Source: an uncultured Lachnospiraceae bacterium (GTDB lineage Bacteria; Bacillota; Clostridia; Lachnospirales; Lachnospiraceae). From it: a DNA stretch of 64,000 nt. This document shows positions 36,901-45,178 of the stretch, one piece after another. Numbering within the stretch: position 1 is the stretch's first letter; each line of letters starts with the position of its first letter. The position numbers and the translations under genes are program-made. Under the pieces are notes generated by a model. The model was given only the letters and a program-made list of their open reading frames with translations, ran no database searches and had not been told where the DNA came from. The DNA is taken from positions 1-64,000 of the forward strand of contig CAJTYM010000020.1 in assembly GCA_910583835.1 (NCBI GenBank). The letters run 5' to 3'.

Positions 36901-38551
36901 TGCAAACGGAGGTGAAGAGGTAAGCCCTGTTAAGAAGAAAAAGGGAGAGAACATAGGAATACTGCCGACGCCGGAAAGAGCGGGATATGAGTTTAAGGGC
37001 TGGTACACAGAAGCCGAAGGAGGAGAAGCAGTAACAGAAGAAACGCCGGTAACGGGGGATATGACAGTCCATGCCCATTGGGAAAAGAAAGTGAATGTCA
37101 AAGTATTTACCGTGACGCTGAATGCCAATGGCGGCGATATAGAACATACAAGCATAGAAAGGGAAGAGAATCAGACCATAGGTCATCTGCCAACGCCGGA
37201 GAGAGCGGGATATGAGTTTAAGGGCTGGTATACAGCAGCGGAAGGCGGAGAGGCAGTAACGGAAGATACTGTAGTGGCTGAGGATATGACAATTTATGCC
37301 CATTGGGAAGAAAAAGTGAATGTCAAAGTATATACCGTTATACTGGACGCCAATGGCGGAACCGTAGAGCATGGAACCGTAGAAAGAGAAGAAAATCAGG
37401 CCATAGGGCATCTGCCGATGCCGGAAAGAGCGGGATATGAGTTTAAGGGCTGGCACACAGCAGCGGAAGGCGGAGAGGCAGTAACGGAAGATACTGTAGT
37501 GACGGAAAATGTGACAATTTATGCTCATTGGGAGAAGACCGGTAAACCGGAAAATCCGAATAAGGAAACGGGCAGCTTAACCATAGCCTGTGACGGATTC
37601 ACATATGACGGCACGACCAAGCCGGCTCCCCAGGTGGCAGAGACCACCAATGAAGGAGCAGAAGTCACCTATGCTTATTATACGGATGAGACATGCGAGA
37701 CAGAAATTGAGTCCCCTGTCAACGCCGGAACCTATTATGTAAAAGGCACGGCAAAGGAGACTGATGAATATATGCAGGCGGTTTCCGAGGCAATAAAATT
37801 TGTGATTGCGCCGAAGAAAGTGGATACGGCGTCAGTGACCGGAATCGTGAACCAGACCTATACCGGGAAAGAGCTTACGCAGCCGGGCATGAAAGTCGAT
37901 GGCTATCAGGAAGGCGTGGATTACACCGTATCCTATGCGAACAACGTGAACGTAGGCAAGGCAACCGTCACCATTACTTTCCAGGGGAACTACATGGGAA
38001 CCATAACGGCAGAATTCCAGATTACACAGAACCAACAGAACCAACAGAACCCACAGAATCCGCAAAACCCGCAGAATCCGCAGAATCCGCAAAATCCGCA
38101 GAATCCGGTTCCCGCAAAGAACAAGACGTATAAATCCGGGAAGTATCAGTATAAGGTAACGAAATCGGCAGCGCAAGGCGGAACGGTGGAGGTGAAAGCG
38201 CCGCTGAAAAAGACGATGACATCGGTTAGCATACCTTCCACGGTTAATATTGACGGCTACACGTTTAAGGTAACCTCCATTGGTAAGAATGCATTCAAGA
38301 ATAACAAAAAGCTCACTAAGGTGACAATCGGAGCCAGTGTGACGAAGATTGGGGCAAACGCTTTCTCAGGCTGTAAGAAATTGAAGAAAATTACGGTGAA
38401 GACGAAGTTGCTTAAGACCAAGTCCGTGGGTAAGAACGCATTTAAGAATATCCACAAGAAAGCCGTCATCAGCGTACCGAAGGCAAAGAAGAAAGCCTAC
38501 CAGAAAGTATTCAAAGGCAAAGGACAAAAGAAGACAGTAAAGATTAAATAA
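33992..38551 (+). CDS. Giant secreted carbohydrate-binding protein, non-catalytic GH127-protein paralogue
   Basis: 1519 residues. GGAGGAGGG precedes the ATG. The signal peptide resembles that of the GH127 protein (KWKRGIAFALS in both). Three WWAD-type galactose-binding-like modules (about 50-233, 238-430, 436-606), an Ig-like domain, one InlB-type repeat, a DNRLRE-like domain (about 776-966), three further InlB-type repeats, MBG-like domains, a QNP-repeat linker and the same Lys-rich BspA leucine-rich tail follow. It is the GH127 protein without its catalytic domain. A surface adhesin or substrate-docking role is inferred. It begins 32 bases after the second glycosidase gene. Confidence 0.85.
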   Translation: MGTRRIVKWKRGIAFALSFALVFTSFADGWSGTAVKAAPAEEGEAIPQVGDAKMGEITLEGENVAWKATAAADHVNSPVANVNDGRLAQGAATSWNSWKNGGATYPMHVSLKWDTNHELDGMRVIWWADLAVVTPEEADASVTFPKSCKVEYLDAEGNWQPITGMVSESSTNTDQVGVSYDSSVNGGVNGANKQWNTVKFPAKVKTKELRLVIERYGSGSNGVGISEWEVYGNVAEGEKANIAREGTVNASYAQNPANNVNDGKLAAKTEEAWTNWKNEGDVKYPCFIEMEWGRQRKMSGMQVMWWINDLVTGDSMDGLVIPKSCIAQYWDETATADENGDKWVAIMGMTDETNQTVDSVGVKFGSADQAVSPSETNAGNYQEANNRYWNKVTFAQEITAKKIRLLIDKPENASKHSGVGISEWEVYGDYEDDPIVSGYNIARGATASADYSNNGTSPGKVNDGNLGGNASTSWNTWHNPSLEGAQPITLTWTEPRDISGMRVMWWADGTDPNTNGVRYPGNCEAWYYDHAINDWKQITGMYNESGEEVTSVGVSGNGTQGSNRVWNGVAFTEPVKTTQLQLRVSLPEGTGTQRGIGIGEWEVFSKKFTDEFIGAEIIGPETMEKYETKQYQAESFPSGAKGDFSYEWTVPEESQAYLTIDGANNQKTVKIKAIKNGDAGISLKMTSGSTVAFKEFKVKVATEGERYQVTFDANGGKVTPATAVFDDGSLIGELPVPTKTGSEFKGWYTEQTGGTEVIADMRVENDMTIYARWEELDVVFGASNPRGDVGSYFISTNEDKSETGSNVSAAYIQDETATGGTKCGNPRIGCIAFKLKDTWKTIDRDHMIATVTINVPGIDTNTLRNNKTKAGLFAVEQNLPDITLTAPETYPAKGNDYSRTATVFCNEWIAADNLGKKTFDVTDIVKELLEKNATHAIFRLQTVTAGFSVSNSGEDMPSLTVEEKYTVTFDANGGEEVSPVKKKKGENIGILPTPERAGYEFKGWYTEAEGGEAVTEETPVTGDMTVHAHWEKKVNVKVFTVTLNANGGDIEHTSIEREENQTIGHLPTPERAGYEFKGWYTAAEGGEAVTEDTVVAEDMTIYAHWEEKVNVKVYTVILDANGGTVEHGTVEREENQAIGHLPMPERAGYEFKGWHTAAEGGEAVTEDTVVTENVTIYAHWEKTGKPENPNKETGSLTIACDGFTYDGTTKPAPQVAETTNEGAEVTYAYYTDETCETEIESPVNAGTYYVKGTAKETDEYMQAVSEAIKFVIAPKKVDTASVTGIVNQTYTGKELTQPGMKVDGYQEGVDYTVSYANNVNVGKATVTITFQGNYMGTITAEFQITQNQQNQQNPQNPQNPQNPQNPQNPQNPVPAKNKTYKSGKYQYKVTKSAAQGGTVEVKAPLKKTMTSVSIPSTVNIDGYTFKVTSIGKNAFKNNKKLTKVTIGASVTKIGANAFSGCKKLKKITVKTKLLKTKSVGKNAFKNIHKKAVISVPKAKKKAYQKVFKGKGQKKTVKIK
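37720..37824 (+). repeat. 105-bp block identical to 28310-28414 (copy 2)
   Basis: Second copy of the exact repeat, in the equivalent MBG-like domain of the paralogue. Confidence 0.9.
38036..38105 (+). repeat. QNQ/QNP codon repeat linker
   Basis: Nine-base units alternating CAGAATCCG, CAAAATCCG and variants encode repeated Gln-Asn-Pro. Being short and near-identical, they are prone to slippage, so linker length may vary between strains. Confidence 0.85.
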
Positions 38552-38582
38552 TGCTTCCCCTTTCCAATTAAATATATAGATT

Positions 38583-38625
38583 GACAGGCAGCGGCTGAAT
38601 GATATAAGCCGCTGTTTGTCTTTTT
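38583..38625 (+). terminator. Terminator after the giant glycosidase operon
   Basis: A 14-bp stem (38583-38596 with 38607-38620, two G-U pairs) followed by TTTTT. It ends the operon starting at 22623. Confidence 0.85.
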
Positions 38626-38670
38626 AGTGCGTCTGTCATAAAGTCGGTTTTTTACAGGTAATTGTTCGGG

Positions 38671-38696
38671 ATATCCCAGTTTGTTTTCTGGGATAT
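38671..38696 (+). other. 9-bp perfect hairpin upstream of the metalloprotease gene
   Basis: ATATCCCAG (38671-38679) pairs with 38688-38696 over an 8-base loop, followed by TTTGC. It could be a second terminator or a leader structure; its role is unknown. Confidence 0.4.
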
Positions 38697-38809
38697 TTTG
38701 CTATTATTGATAGAAAAAGATAAAACATTAATCATAAAGTCTTTTTTCATGCTTTATCTGCATACGTGCCATCATGCATAGCAGAAAGCTGGCAAAGAAA
38801 GGAGCTCAC

Positions 38810-41800
38810 ATGAGAAAAACAAAAAACAGATTTTTTACCAAAGCAGTCATATTTATTTTGACAGCAGCAATGCTGCTTTGTCAGCCTTTTTCATTTTTGG
38901 GGTTAGACAGGGGAGTCCGGGAGGTTGTAGCGGCGGAAACAGAATGGAAAACCCATTACGATCCCTCACAACCGTTTGACTCAGTGGAATCCGAGCATTT
39001 CCGTATTCTGTATGGAAAAGAAAGACCTGCTAATAAGAGGATACAGATAACAGATGAAATGCTTCAGGGGAATTTGGAGCATCTGGAGGCAATACGTGAT
39101 TTTTATATAAATAAAATAGGGATGAGGGACATTGGCGGTCCTGCGATTCCATGGTGGAAGGATGACGGCACAAAATATAAATGCAATATATATATTTCAG
39201 GCACAGGTCTTGGACGTGATGGATGGGCTTTTGTAAATGTGGAACATGCGGAGGACGGCGGCTACGCATATGCGGTATTCGACCAGGATGCCATGAGTGT
39301 TTCCAATCCGCAGAGCACGGTTCTGCCCCATGAACTTGCGCATGTCTTTGTAGCGCATCAGAAAGGGGCTCTCGTATGGGACTGGAATGAACCGGTGGCG
39401 GATTTTCTTAGAAATGAATGGCAGAAGAACGCAGAGGCATTTAAAGATGGTCCCAATACGGTAGATTTCGGCATATTTGCGCAGAATACGGAGTGGCGGT
39501 ATCCCAGTGAGAAAAAGTGGTATGAGATATGGCCGATATTAACGTATATTTATGAAAATCCGGATAAATATCAAGGGCTTGGAAAGCAGGCAATACTGAA
39601 GCTGTTACAGGACAGTAAAACGGACGATAAATCCTATTACCATAAGATGGAGCGGGTTATGGGAGTAGAGATCGAGAAGATTTTATGCGGGACAGTCCGC
39701 CGTTTGGTGACAATGGATTTTGATAAACAGGAGCTTTACCAGGGAACATTGAACAGGGTGAAAAAGGACATGTTTACATCACTGGAAGATGCGGGAGACG
39801 GCTGGCAGAAGGTTCCAGATAGTAAAATGCCGCAGCAGACGGGATTTAACATTATTCCTTTAAGTGTGGACTTGAAAAAAAGCGCTATCAGCGTGGAATT
39901 GGAAGAAACCGGCGGCTCTGCCAATGCGGGACATACGGCAAGCATCGTAACGGTTACGGAATCCGGGGAAACCAGGTATTCGGATATGTGGTATGATGGC
40001 GTTGGTTCCATAAAGCTGCGCGGAGATGAAAAAAACGCCTATCTTGTTGTAGTTGCAACGCCAAAGGAATTAGAATCCATTACCGTATACAATCCAGATG
40101 GAAGCGGGGTAGATAAAAGGGACACGGAAAGATACCCATACAAAGTAAAAATCACTCAGGATGATGAAACTGACAACGGTATCATTAATATAGCGCCGCA
40201 AGCCACAGCAAAAGCAGATTATTCCAATACAGACACGTCTACAGCAAAAGTGAATGACAAGGAGCTTGCCGGGGATTCGCCTAAGGCAACATGGAATACG
40301 TGGTGCAAGGATGGAAATAAGGAATATCCGTATCCGATTACCATGGAATGGGACGAAAAACAAAGCATTGCAGGCATGAAAATTATGTGGTGGGCAGACG
40401 ATGCCGAACCCGGGACGTCATCCGGGGATGGAGTACTGTTCCCTAAGAACTGTCAGGCAGAGTATTACGATGAGGAACAGGGAACATGGAAGCCCATTAA
40501 GGGAATGACGGATGAAACAGGCTCCGTGACAGACAGCGTGGGAGTAAGATACGGAACAGATTCAGCATCATCAGCAAATGCTGTAAAATATCTGCTGGGA
40601 AAAAACAGATACTGGAATGAAGTGAAGTTTGCAGAGAAGATAGAGACCACAAAACTCAGGCTGCGCATTGACAAACCGGACAGTGCGGATAAAAAATCGG
40701 GAATTGGTATCGGGGAATGGCAGGTGATTTCCCAATATAATATAGCGCCGGACGCCGAAGTAAAAGCAGATTATTCCAATACGGATACGTCTGCGGCAAA
40801 TATAAATGACCGTAAGCTTGCGTGGCATTCGTCCAGCGCAACGTGGAATACCTGGTGCAAGGATGGAAATAAAGAATATCCATATCCGGTCACCATGGAA
40901 TGGGACAGAAAACAGAGCCTTTCCAGCATGAAAGTTATGTGGTGGGCGGACGATGCCGAACCAGGAACGTCATCCGGGGATGGGGTATTGTTCCCCAAGA
41001 GCTGCCGGGCAGAGTATTATGATGAGGAACAGGGAGCCTGGAAGGCAATTAAGGGAATGACGGATGAAACAGGCGCCCTGACAGACAGCGTGGGAGTAAG
41101 ATACGGAACAAGTTCAGCATCATCAGCAAATGCGGAAGAATGTCGGCTGGGAAATAACAGGTACTGGAATGAAGTGAAGTTTGCAGAGAAGATAGAGACC
41201 ACAAAACTCAGGCTGTATATTGACAAACCTGACAATACAGATAAAAATTCAGGAATTGGTATCGGAGAATGGCAGGTATACGGTGAAGCTGCCAACAGCC
41301 AGACTTCTCCGGGAGGAGACCCGGAGAATCCAGACCCAGAAAACCCAGACCCGGAGAACCCGGATCCAGAAAATCCAGACCCGGAGAACCCGGAGAATCC
41401 GAATCCAGGCAATCCAAACCCAGGCAACCCGAATCCAGGCAATCCAAACCCGGAGAACCCGAATCCAGGTAATCCAAACCCGGGAGAGCCGAATTTGGGG
41501 AATCCTGGAGGTGATGCCGGGCTTCCCAAGGAGAAGGATATATTGAATAATAATCCAGGGCTTCCCCAGGACGGCTCAGAGGAATCGGTCAAGGCAAGAT
41601 TCAGCGTCCTTACTGCCCGCGTGGCAAAATCCGGCAGTACTTCCAATAAGCTGCGGTGGAAAAAGATAAAAGGCGCGCAAGGCTATGTAGTATTGGGAAA
41701 TCTGTGTAACCAAAAAGGTAAAAAATACAACTATGAGGTGCTGGAAGTTATCAATAAGAACAGCACAACGTCTTACACCCATAAAAAGCTGAAAAAGGGC

Positions 41801-42163
41801 ACTTATTATAAATATATTGTGCAGGCATATCAGATGGTGGACGGAAAGCTCCAAATTATTGCAACATCAAAGGCTGTGCATGCAGCCACGACAGGAGGAA
41901 AATACGGAAATGTAAGTTCATTCAAGCTGAATAAGAGTAAAGTAACGCTGAAAAAAGGAAAGAAATTTAAAATTAAGGCAAAGGAGGTAAAGAAAAACAA
42001 GAAGCTGAACCATCACCGCAGGACAGCTTATGAGTCAAGCAATGATAAAGTGGCGACTGTGAGCAAAAAAGGAGTCGTCAAAGCGAAGAAAAAGGGAACC
42101 TGTTATATCTATGTGTATGCACAGAACGGTATTTACAAAAGAGTAAGAATAAAGGTTAAATAG
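38810..42163 (+). CDS. Secreted HExxH metalloprotease with carbohydrate-binding-like modules
   Basis: 1117 residues; ATG at 38810 chosen for AAAGGAG upstream. Signal peptide to about residue 42. The N-terminal domain (about 45-340) has HELAH (H174, E175, H178) and WNEPVADF with E194 as likely third zinc ligand, a gluzincin-like arrangement resembling DUF6055-type proteins. Two galactose-binding-like WWAD modules (about 460-640 and 641-826) are close copies of those in the GH127 protein. A PENPDP/NPG-rich linker (about 831-905), a fibronectin-like domain and a Lys-rich Ig-like tail follow. It probably cleaves a glycoprotein recognised by the shared modules. Its own promoter region follows the operon terminator. 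Confidence 0.78.
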   Translation: MRKTKNRFFTKAVIFILTAAMLLCQPFSFLGLDRGVREVVAAETEWKTHYDPSQPFDSVESEHFRILYGKERPANKRIQITDEMLQGNLEHLEAIRDFYINKIGMRDIGGPAIPWWKDDGTKYKCNIYISGTGLGRDGWAFVNVEHAEDGGYAYAVFDQDAMSVSNPQSTVLPHELAHVFVAHQKGALVWDWNEPVADFLRNEWQKNAEAFKDGPNTVDFGIFAQNTEWRYPSEKKWYEIWPILTYIYENPDKYQGLGKQAILKLLQDSKTDDKSYYHKMERVMGVEIEKILCGTVRRLVTMDFDKQELYQGTLNRVKKDMFTSLEDAGDGWQKVPDSKMPQQTGFNIIPLSVDLKKSAISVELEETGGSANAGHTASIVTVTESGETRYSDMWYDGVGSIKLRGDEKNAYLVVVATPKELESITVYNPDGSGVDKRDTERYPYKVKITQDDETDNGIINIAPQATAKADYSNTDTSTAKVNDKELAGDSPKATWNTWCKDGNKEYPYPITMEWDEKQSIAGMKIMWWADDAEPGTSSGDGVLFPKNCQAEYYDEEQGTWKPIKGMTDETGSVTDSVGVRYGTDSASSANAVKYLLGKNRYWNEVKFAEKIETTKLRLRIDKPDSADKKSGIGIGEWQVISQYNIAPDAEVKADYSNTDTSAANINDRKLAWHSSSATWNTWCKDGNKEYPYPVTMEWDRKQSLSSMKVMWWADDAEPGTSSGDGVLFPKSCRAEYYDEEQGAWKAIKGMTDETGALTDSVGVRYGTSSASSANAEECRLGNNRYWNEVKFAEKIETTKLRLYIDKPDNTDKNSGIGIGEWQVYGEAANSQTSPGGDPENPDPENPDPENPDPENPDPENPENPNPGNPNPGNPNPGNPNPENPNPGNPNPGEPNLGNPGGDAGLPKEKDILNNNPGLPQDGSEESVKARFSVLTARVAKSGSTSNKLRWKKIKGAQGYVVLGNLCNQKGKKYNYEVLEVINKNSTTSYTHKKLKKGTYYKYIVQAYQMVDGKLQIIATSKAVHAATTGGKYGNVSSFKLNKSKVTLKKGKKFKIKAKEVKKNKKLNHHRRTAYESSNDKVATVSKKGVVKAKKKGTCYIYVYAQNGIYKRVRIKVK
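41323..41510 (+). repeat. Pro-Glu-Asn-Pro and Asn-Pro-Gly codon repeats
   Basis: Tandem six-residue units (PENPDP, then NPGNP variants) encoded by near-identical 18-base repeats form a linker between the binding modules and the C-terminal domains. Likely length-variable. Confidence 0.85.
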
Positions 42164-42205
42164 CGGTAATGAAGTTTATGGCTGTAAAATAGGGAAATAA
42201 AAACA

Positions 42206-42245
42206 GGCAAACCACCGAAAGACAACAGCTTTTCGGTGGTTTGCC
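42206..42245. terminator. Terminator between convergent genes
   Basis: Perfect 15-bp stem (42206-42220 with 42231-42245). The T-run is on the reverse strand, so it chiefly terminates the two-component operon ending at 42251, and it probably also serves the metalloprotease gene. Confidence 0.85.
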
Positions 42246-42250
42246 GTGTG

Positions 42251-43276
42251 TTAAGCAGTATAAAACTTCATCACAAACCTTGCCCCGCCCTCCGGGCGGT
42301 TCTCCGCTTTGAGGGTGCCATTTTGCTGCGTGACAATCATCCTTGCCAGGGCAAGCCCGATGCCGACGCTGTTTTCGGAGGCATTTTTACCTTTGTAGAA
42401 ACGCTCAAACAGGTGCGGCAAATCTTCCTGGTCAAATCCAGGACCGTTATCTTCGATGACAATTTCGGTGAAAATGGCGTTCTGTGCAAAAGATACCTCA
42501 ATCTGGCCGCCAATTGGCGTATGCTCCATACAGTTCTTTAAAATGTTTAAGACGGCTTCTGTGGACCACGCGAAATCGCCGTGAAATTGCGGGATATCTG
42601 CGTCATTGCTAATACCGGGCATATCGGAGATGATATCTAAAGTCTGTTCCCTCAGTTCCATAGGAATCAGGAGCGGTTCTGCTGCCTGCCTGATTAATTC
42701 GGGAATCAGAATGGGCCTGCATTTAAAAGTAACAGTTCCGGCGTCCATTTTCGACATTTTCAGCAGTGATTCGACCAGCCAGTCGATGCGTGACAATAGC
42801 TGCGTAAGTTCCCGCAACAGCTGCCGGCGGCGGTCCGTCGGCAGTTCCTGTTCCATCAGGAGGGAGAGAATCAGGTTCGAGGAAGTCAGTGGGGAGCGGA
42901 TTTGATGGGAAATATCAGCCATCGAATCTGCAAGGAACTGTTTGTCATTGGCAAGAGCCATGGCCTGTTCCCCCAAGCGCAGCGTCATCTTGGACAGCTC
43001 GCTCTCCAAGATAGAAAGTTCCCCTTCACGGTATCTCTGGAAGTCGATGGGCGTGTTATTGTGGAGCATGGAATCCAGCTCCAGGCTTAACTGTTTCAGC
43101 TTCCGGTAACGGTTGGCAGTAAAGAGATAATGTACGAGGATATAAAGGGCAGAAAACAACAACAGGCAAATGGCAGTGTATATGTCATGCAGCCATCCCA
43201 CTGCCACTGCCAGTATGGCAAGGAGCATATGTGCCAGCAGGCTCTTTTGGATTTCAGGATTGCGTATCATATTCAT
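42251..43276 (-). CDS. Sensor histidine kinase, intramembrane-sensing (BceS-like) type
   Basis: 341 residues. Two membrane segments (about 12-28 and 33-53) are joined by only a few residues, so there is no extracellular sensor domain. The dimerisation domain has phospho-acceptor H124 in DISHQIRSPL, and the ATPase domain has NILKNCMEHTP, DNGPGFD and VGIGLALAR. Such kinases usually sense through a partner ABC transporter of the FtsX type. None is adjacent, but one lies at 8913-12427. It starts 2 bases after the regulator stop. Confidence 0.9.
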   Translation of the reverse strand: MNMIRNPEIQKSLLAHMLLAILAVAVGWLHDIYTAICLLLFSALYILVHYLFTANRYRKLKQLSLELDSMLHNNTPIDFQRYREGELSILESELSKMTLRLGEQAMALANDKQFLADSMADISHQIRSPLTSSNLILSLLMEQELPTDRRRQLLRELTQLLSRIDWLVESLLKMSKMDAGTVTFKCRPILIPELIRQAAEPLLIPMELREQTLDIISDMPGISNDADIPQFHGDFAWSTEAVLNILKNCMEHTPIGGQIEVSFAQNAIFTEIVIEDNGPGFDQEDLPHLFERFYKGKNASENSVGIGLALARMIVTQQNGTLKAENRPEGGARFVMKFYTA

Positions 43277-43278
43277 AA

Positions 43279-43956
43279 TCAGTCCCCCATCTTATAGCCC
43301 AGCCCGCGGACTGTCTTAATCAACAGGGGATTTTGGGGATCCTCCTCGATTTTCTCGCGCAGACGTTTGATGTACACGGTCAGGGTGTTGTCGTTGACAA
43401 ATTCCCCGGCAATGTCCCACAGCGCTTCTAGCAGCTTTGCGCGTGATAAGACAATGCCCTGGTTATTGAGAAAATACAACAGCAGGCGGTATTCCAGGGC
43501 GGAGAGCGTAATTTCCTGTCCATCCTTGCGGACCGTTGCCTTTACAACGTCCGCGCTGAGATTTTTATATTCCAGCAAGGTATTAGCTTTGCCATATCGG
43601 CGTAAAATATTATGGATGCGTGAGACAAGCTCCCGCGGGCGGAAAGGTTTGGAAATGTAATCGTCCGCGCCTAAATCAAGCCCGGTTACCACGCTGTACT
43701 CATCCCCGGAGGCAGTCAGGAAGATAATTGGCAGGTTGGTGGTGGACTTGGCAGCACGGCAGACGGCAAATCCATTTCCCTCAGCCAGGGAAACGTCCAG
43801 GAGGATTAAATCGAAATTTGCTGCGGCTTCTTCCAACAGTGTGAGGGCCTTGCCCTGCCCATCGACGGATGTGATGGAAAAACCTTCTTTCTGTAAGAAT
43901 TCTGTTAAGTTTGTGACGATGCTTTTGTCGTCTTCGACCAGCAGGATGTGTGCCAT
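43279..43956 (-). CDS. OmpR-family response regulator
   Basis: 225 residues. Receiver domain with ED (8-9), phospho-acceptor D54 in LLDVSLAEG and conserved K near 104, followed by a winged-helix DNA-binding domain (EYRLLLYFLNNQG, TLTVYIKRLREKI, VRGLGYK). Co-transcribed with the kinase at 42251. Its targets are not visible; the three GTGAC repeats before the FtsX-type transporter operon are a candidate. Confidence 0.93.
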   Translation of the reverse strand: MAHILLVEDDKSIVTNLTEFLQKEGFSITSVDGQGKALTLLEEAAANFDLILLDVSLAEGNGFAVCRAAKSTTNLPIIFLTASGDEYSVVTGLDLGADDYISKPFRPRELVSRIHNILRRYGKANTLLEYKNLSADVVKATVRKDGQEITLSALEYRLLLYFLNNQGIVLSRAKLLEALWDIAGEFVNDNTLTVYIKRLREKIEEDPQNPLLIKTVRGLGYKMGD

Positions 43957-44161
43957 AGGGTGCTCCTCTCTTTATGAAAAGTTACGATTTGTTATATCTT
44001 ATCATTTGGGCGTGGGGCACGCAAGGTGGGATTTATAGATACAAATTGGTTTCTTTAGTTTATGTGCAATGGTACTTGTTAAGGAAAGAAAAATATGATA
44101 CCATCAAAGAAATAGGCAAGCCATGAAAGAAAATCTGTAATTGAGAAGGAGAAATAAGGAT

Positions 44162-45106
44162 ATGAAGAAATATGGGTTTGGAGTTGATATTGGCGGGACA
44201 ACCTGTAAATTAGGGCTGTTTGAGACCACAGGAACACTTTTGGAGAAATGGGAAATCCCTACAGATACCAGCAATGAGGGCGAGAATATCCTGTCGGATA
44301 TTGCGAAATCTTTAAAGGAGAAGATGGAAGAGCAGATTATCCAGAAAGACGATATTGAGGGGATTGGCATTGGACTTCCAGGACCAGTGCGCCGGGACGG
44401 CGTAGTTCCGGTGTGCGTTAATCTGGGCTGGAAGAATAAGCATGTGGCGAAAGAGCTGGAAGAACTGATGGGCGGCATGAAGGTAAAGGCAGCGAACGAT
44501 GCCAATGTGGCAGCCCTGGGAGAAATGTGGCAGGGCGGCGGCAGAGGCTGCAAAAACATGGTGATGGTGACGCTGGGCACCGGCGTAGGATGCGGGATTA
44601 TCATTGACGGAGAGATTGTGCCGGGCAGCAATGGCGCAGGCGGAGAGATTGGGCATATGACGGTTAACAGGCATGAGACAGTTGCCTGTAACTGCGGCAG
44701 GAAAGGCTGCCTGGAGCAGTATGCTTCCGCAACAGGCATTGCGCGCTTAGCCAGGGAGCATCTTGCCAGAGAGCATGAGAGTTCTTTGTTGGAAGAGATT
44801 GGTGAAATATCAGCTAAGGCAGTATTTGATGTATATAAGGACGGAGATGATAAGACTGCGGCTGCAATTGTTGAAGAGTTCGCCGATATTTTGGGAAATG
44901 CGCTGAGCAACCTTGCCTGTGTGTTAGACCCCGAGGTCTTCGTCATTGGCGGCGGCGTGTCCAAAGCAGGAAAGCCATTGCTGGATGCGGTGGAGAAGTA
45001 CTACCGGAAGGCGGCGTTTTCTTCCTGTGACTCTATCCGTTTTGCGCTGGCAGCGCTTGGCAACGATGCCGGAATGTATGGCTGTGTAAAATTGATTTTG
45101 GAATAG
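44162..45106 (+). CDS. glcK: ROK-family glucokinase
   Basis: 314 residues from the ATG at 44162, with AAGGAG 10 bases upstream. ATP-binding DIGGTTCKLGLFE, sugar-binding GLPGPV and ANDANVAALGE, LGTGVGCGIIIDG, and the zinc motif CNCGRKGCLEQYAS define a ROK sugar kinase. The best match by memory is the glucokinase type, which converts cytoplasmic glucose to glucose 6-phosphate; other hexose specificity cannot be excluded. Single gene followed by a strong terminator. Confidence 0.9.
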   Translation: MKKYGFGVDIGGTTCKLGLFETTGTLLEKWEIPTDTSNEGENILSDIAKSLKEKMEEQIIQKDDIEGIGIGLPGPVRRDGVVPVCVNLGWKNKHVAKELEELMGGMKVKAANDANVAALGEMWQGGGRGCKNMVMVTLGTGVGCGIIIDGEIVPGSNGAGGEIGHMTVNRHETVACNCGRKGCLEQYASATGIARLAREHLAREHESSLLEEIGEISAKAVFDVYKDGDDKTAAAIVEEFADILGNALSNLACVLDPEVFVIGGGVSKAGKPLLDAVEKYYRKAAFSSCDSIRFALAALGNDAGMYGCVKLILE

Positions 45107-45122
45107 GAGAATTTATATAAGG

Positions 45123-45162
45123 AACAGCGCCTTTACCCGGTTGGAGTGAAGGCGCTGTTTTT
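45123..45162 (+). terminator. Terminator of the glucokinase gene
   Basis: 11-bp perfect stem (45123-45133 with 45149-45159) and a run of five T residues. Confidence 0.88.
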
Positions 45163-45178
45163 AGCGGCAATGTCCGTC

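Noticed and set aside
38036..41510. CRISPR-like short repeats
   Set aside because: The repeats are in-frame codon repeats of protein linkers (QNP, PENPDP) without unique spacers.
17628..42163. Sortase (LPxTG) anchors in the giant secreted proteins
   Set aside because: None of the C-termini has LPxTG with a hydrophobic tail; all end in Lys-rich Ig-like or leucine-rich repeats.
44104..44964. 286-codon reverse open frame over the glucokinase gene
   Set aside because: Low-complexity Ser/Pro translation and complete overlap with an intact ROK kinase.
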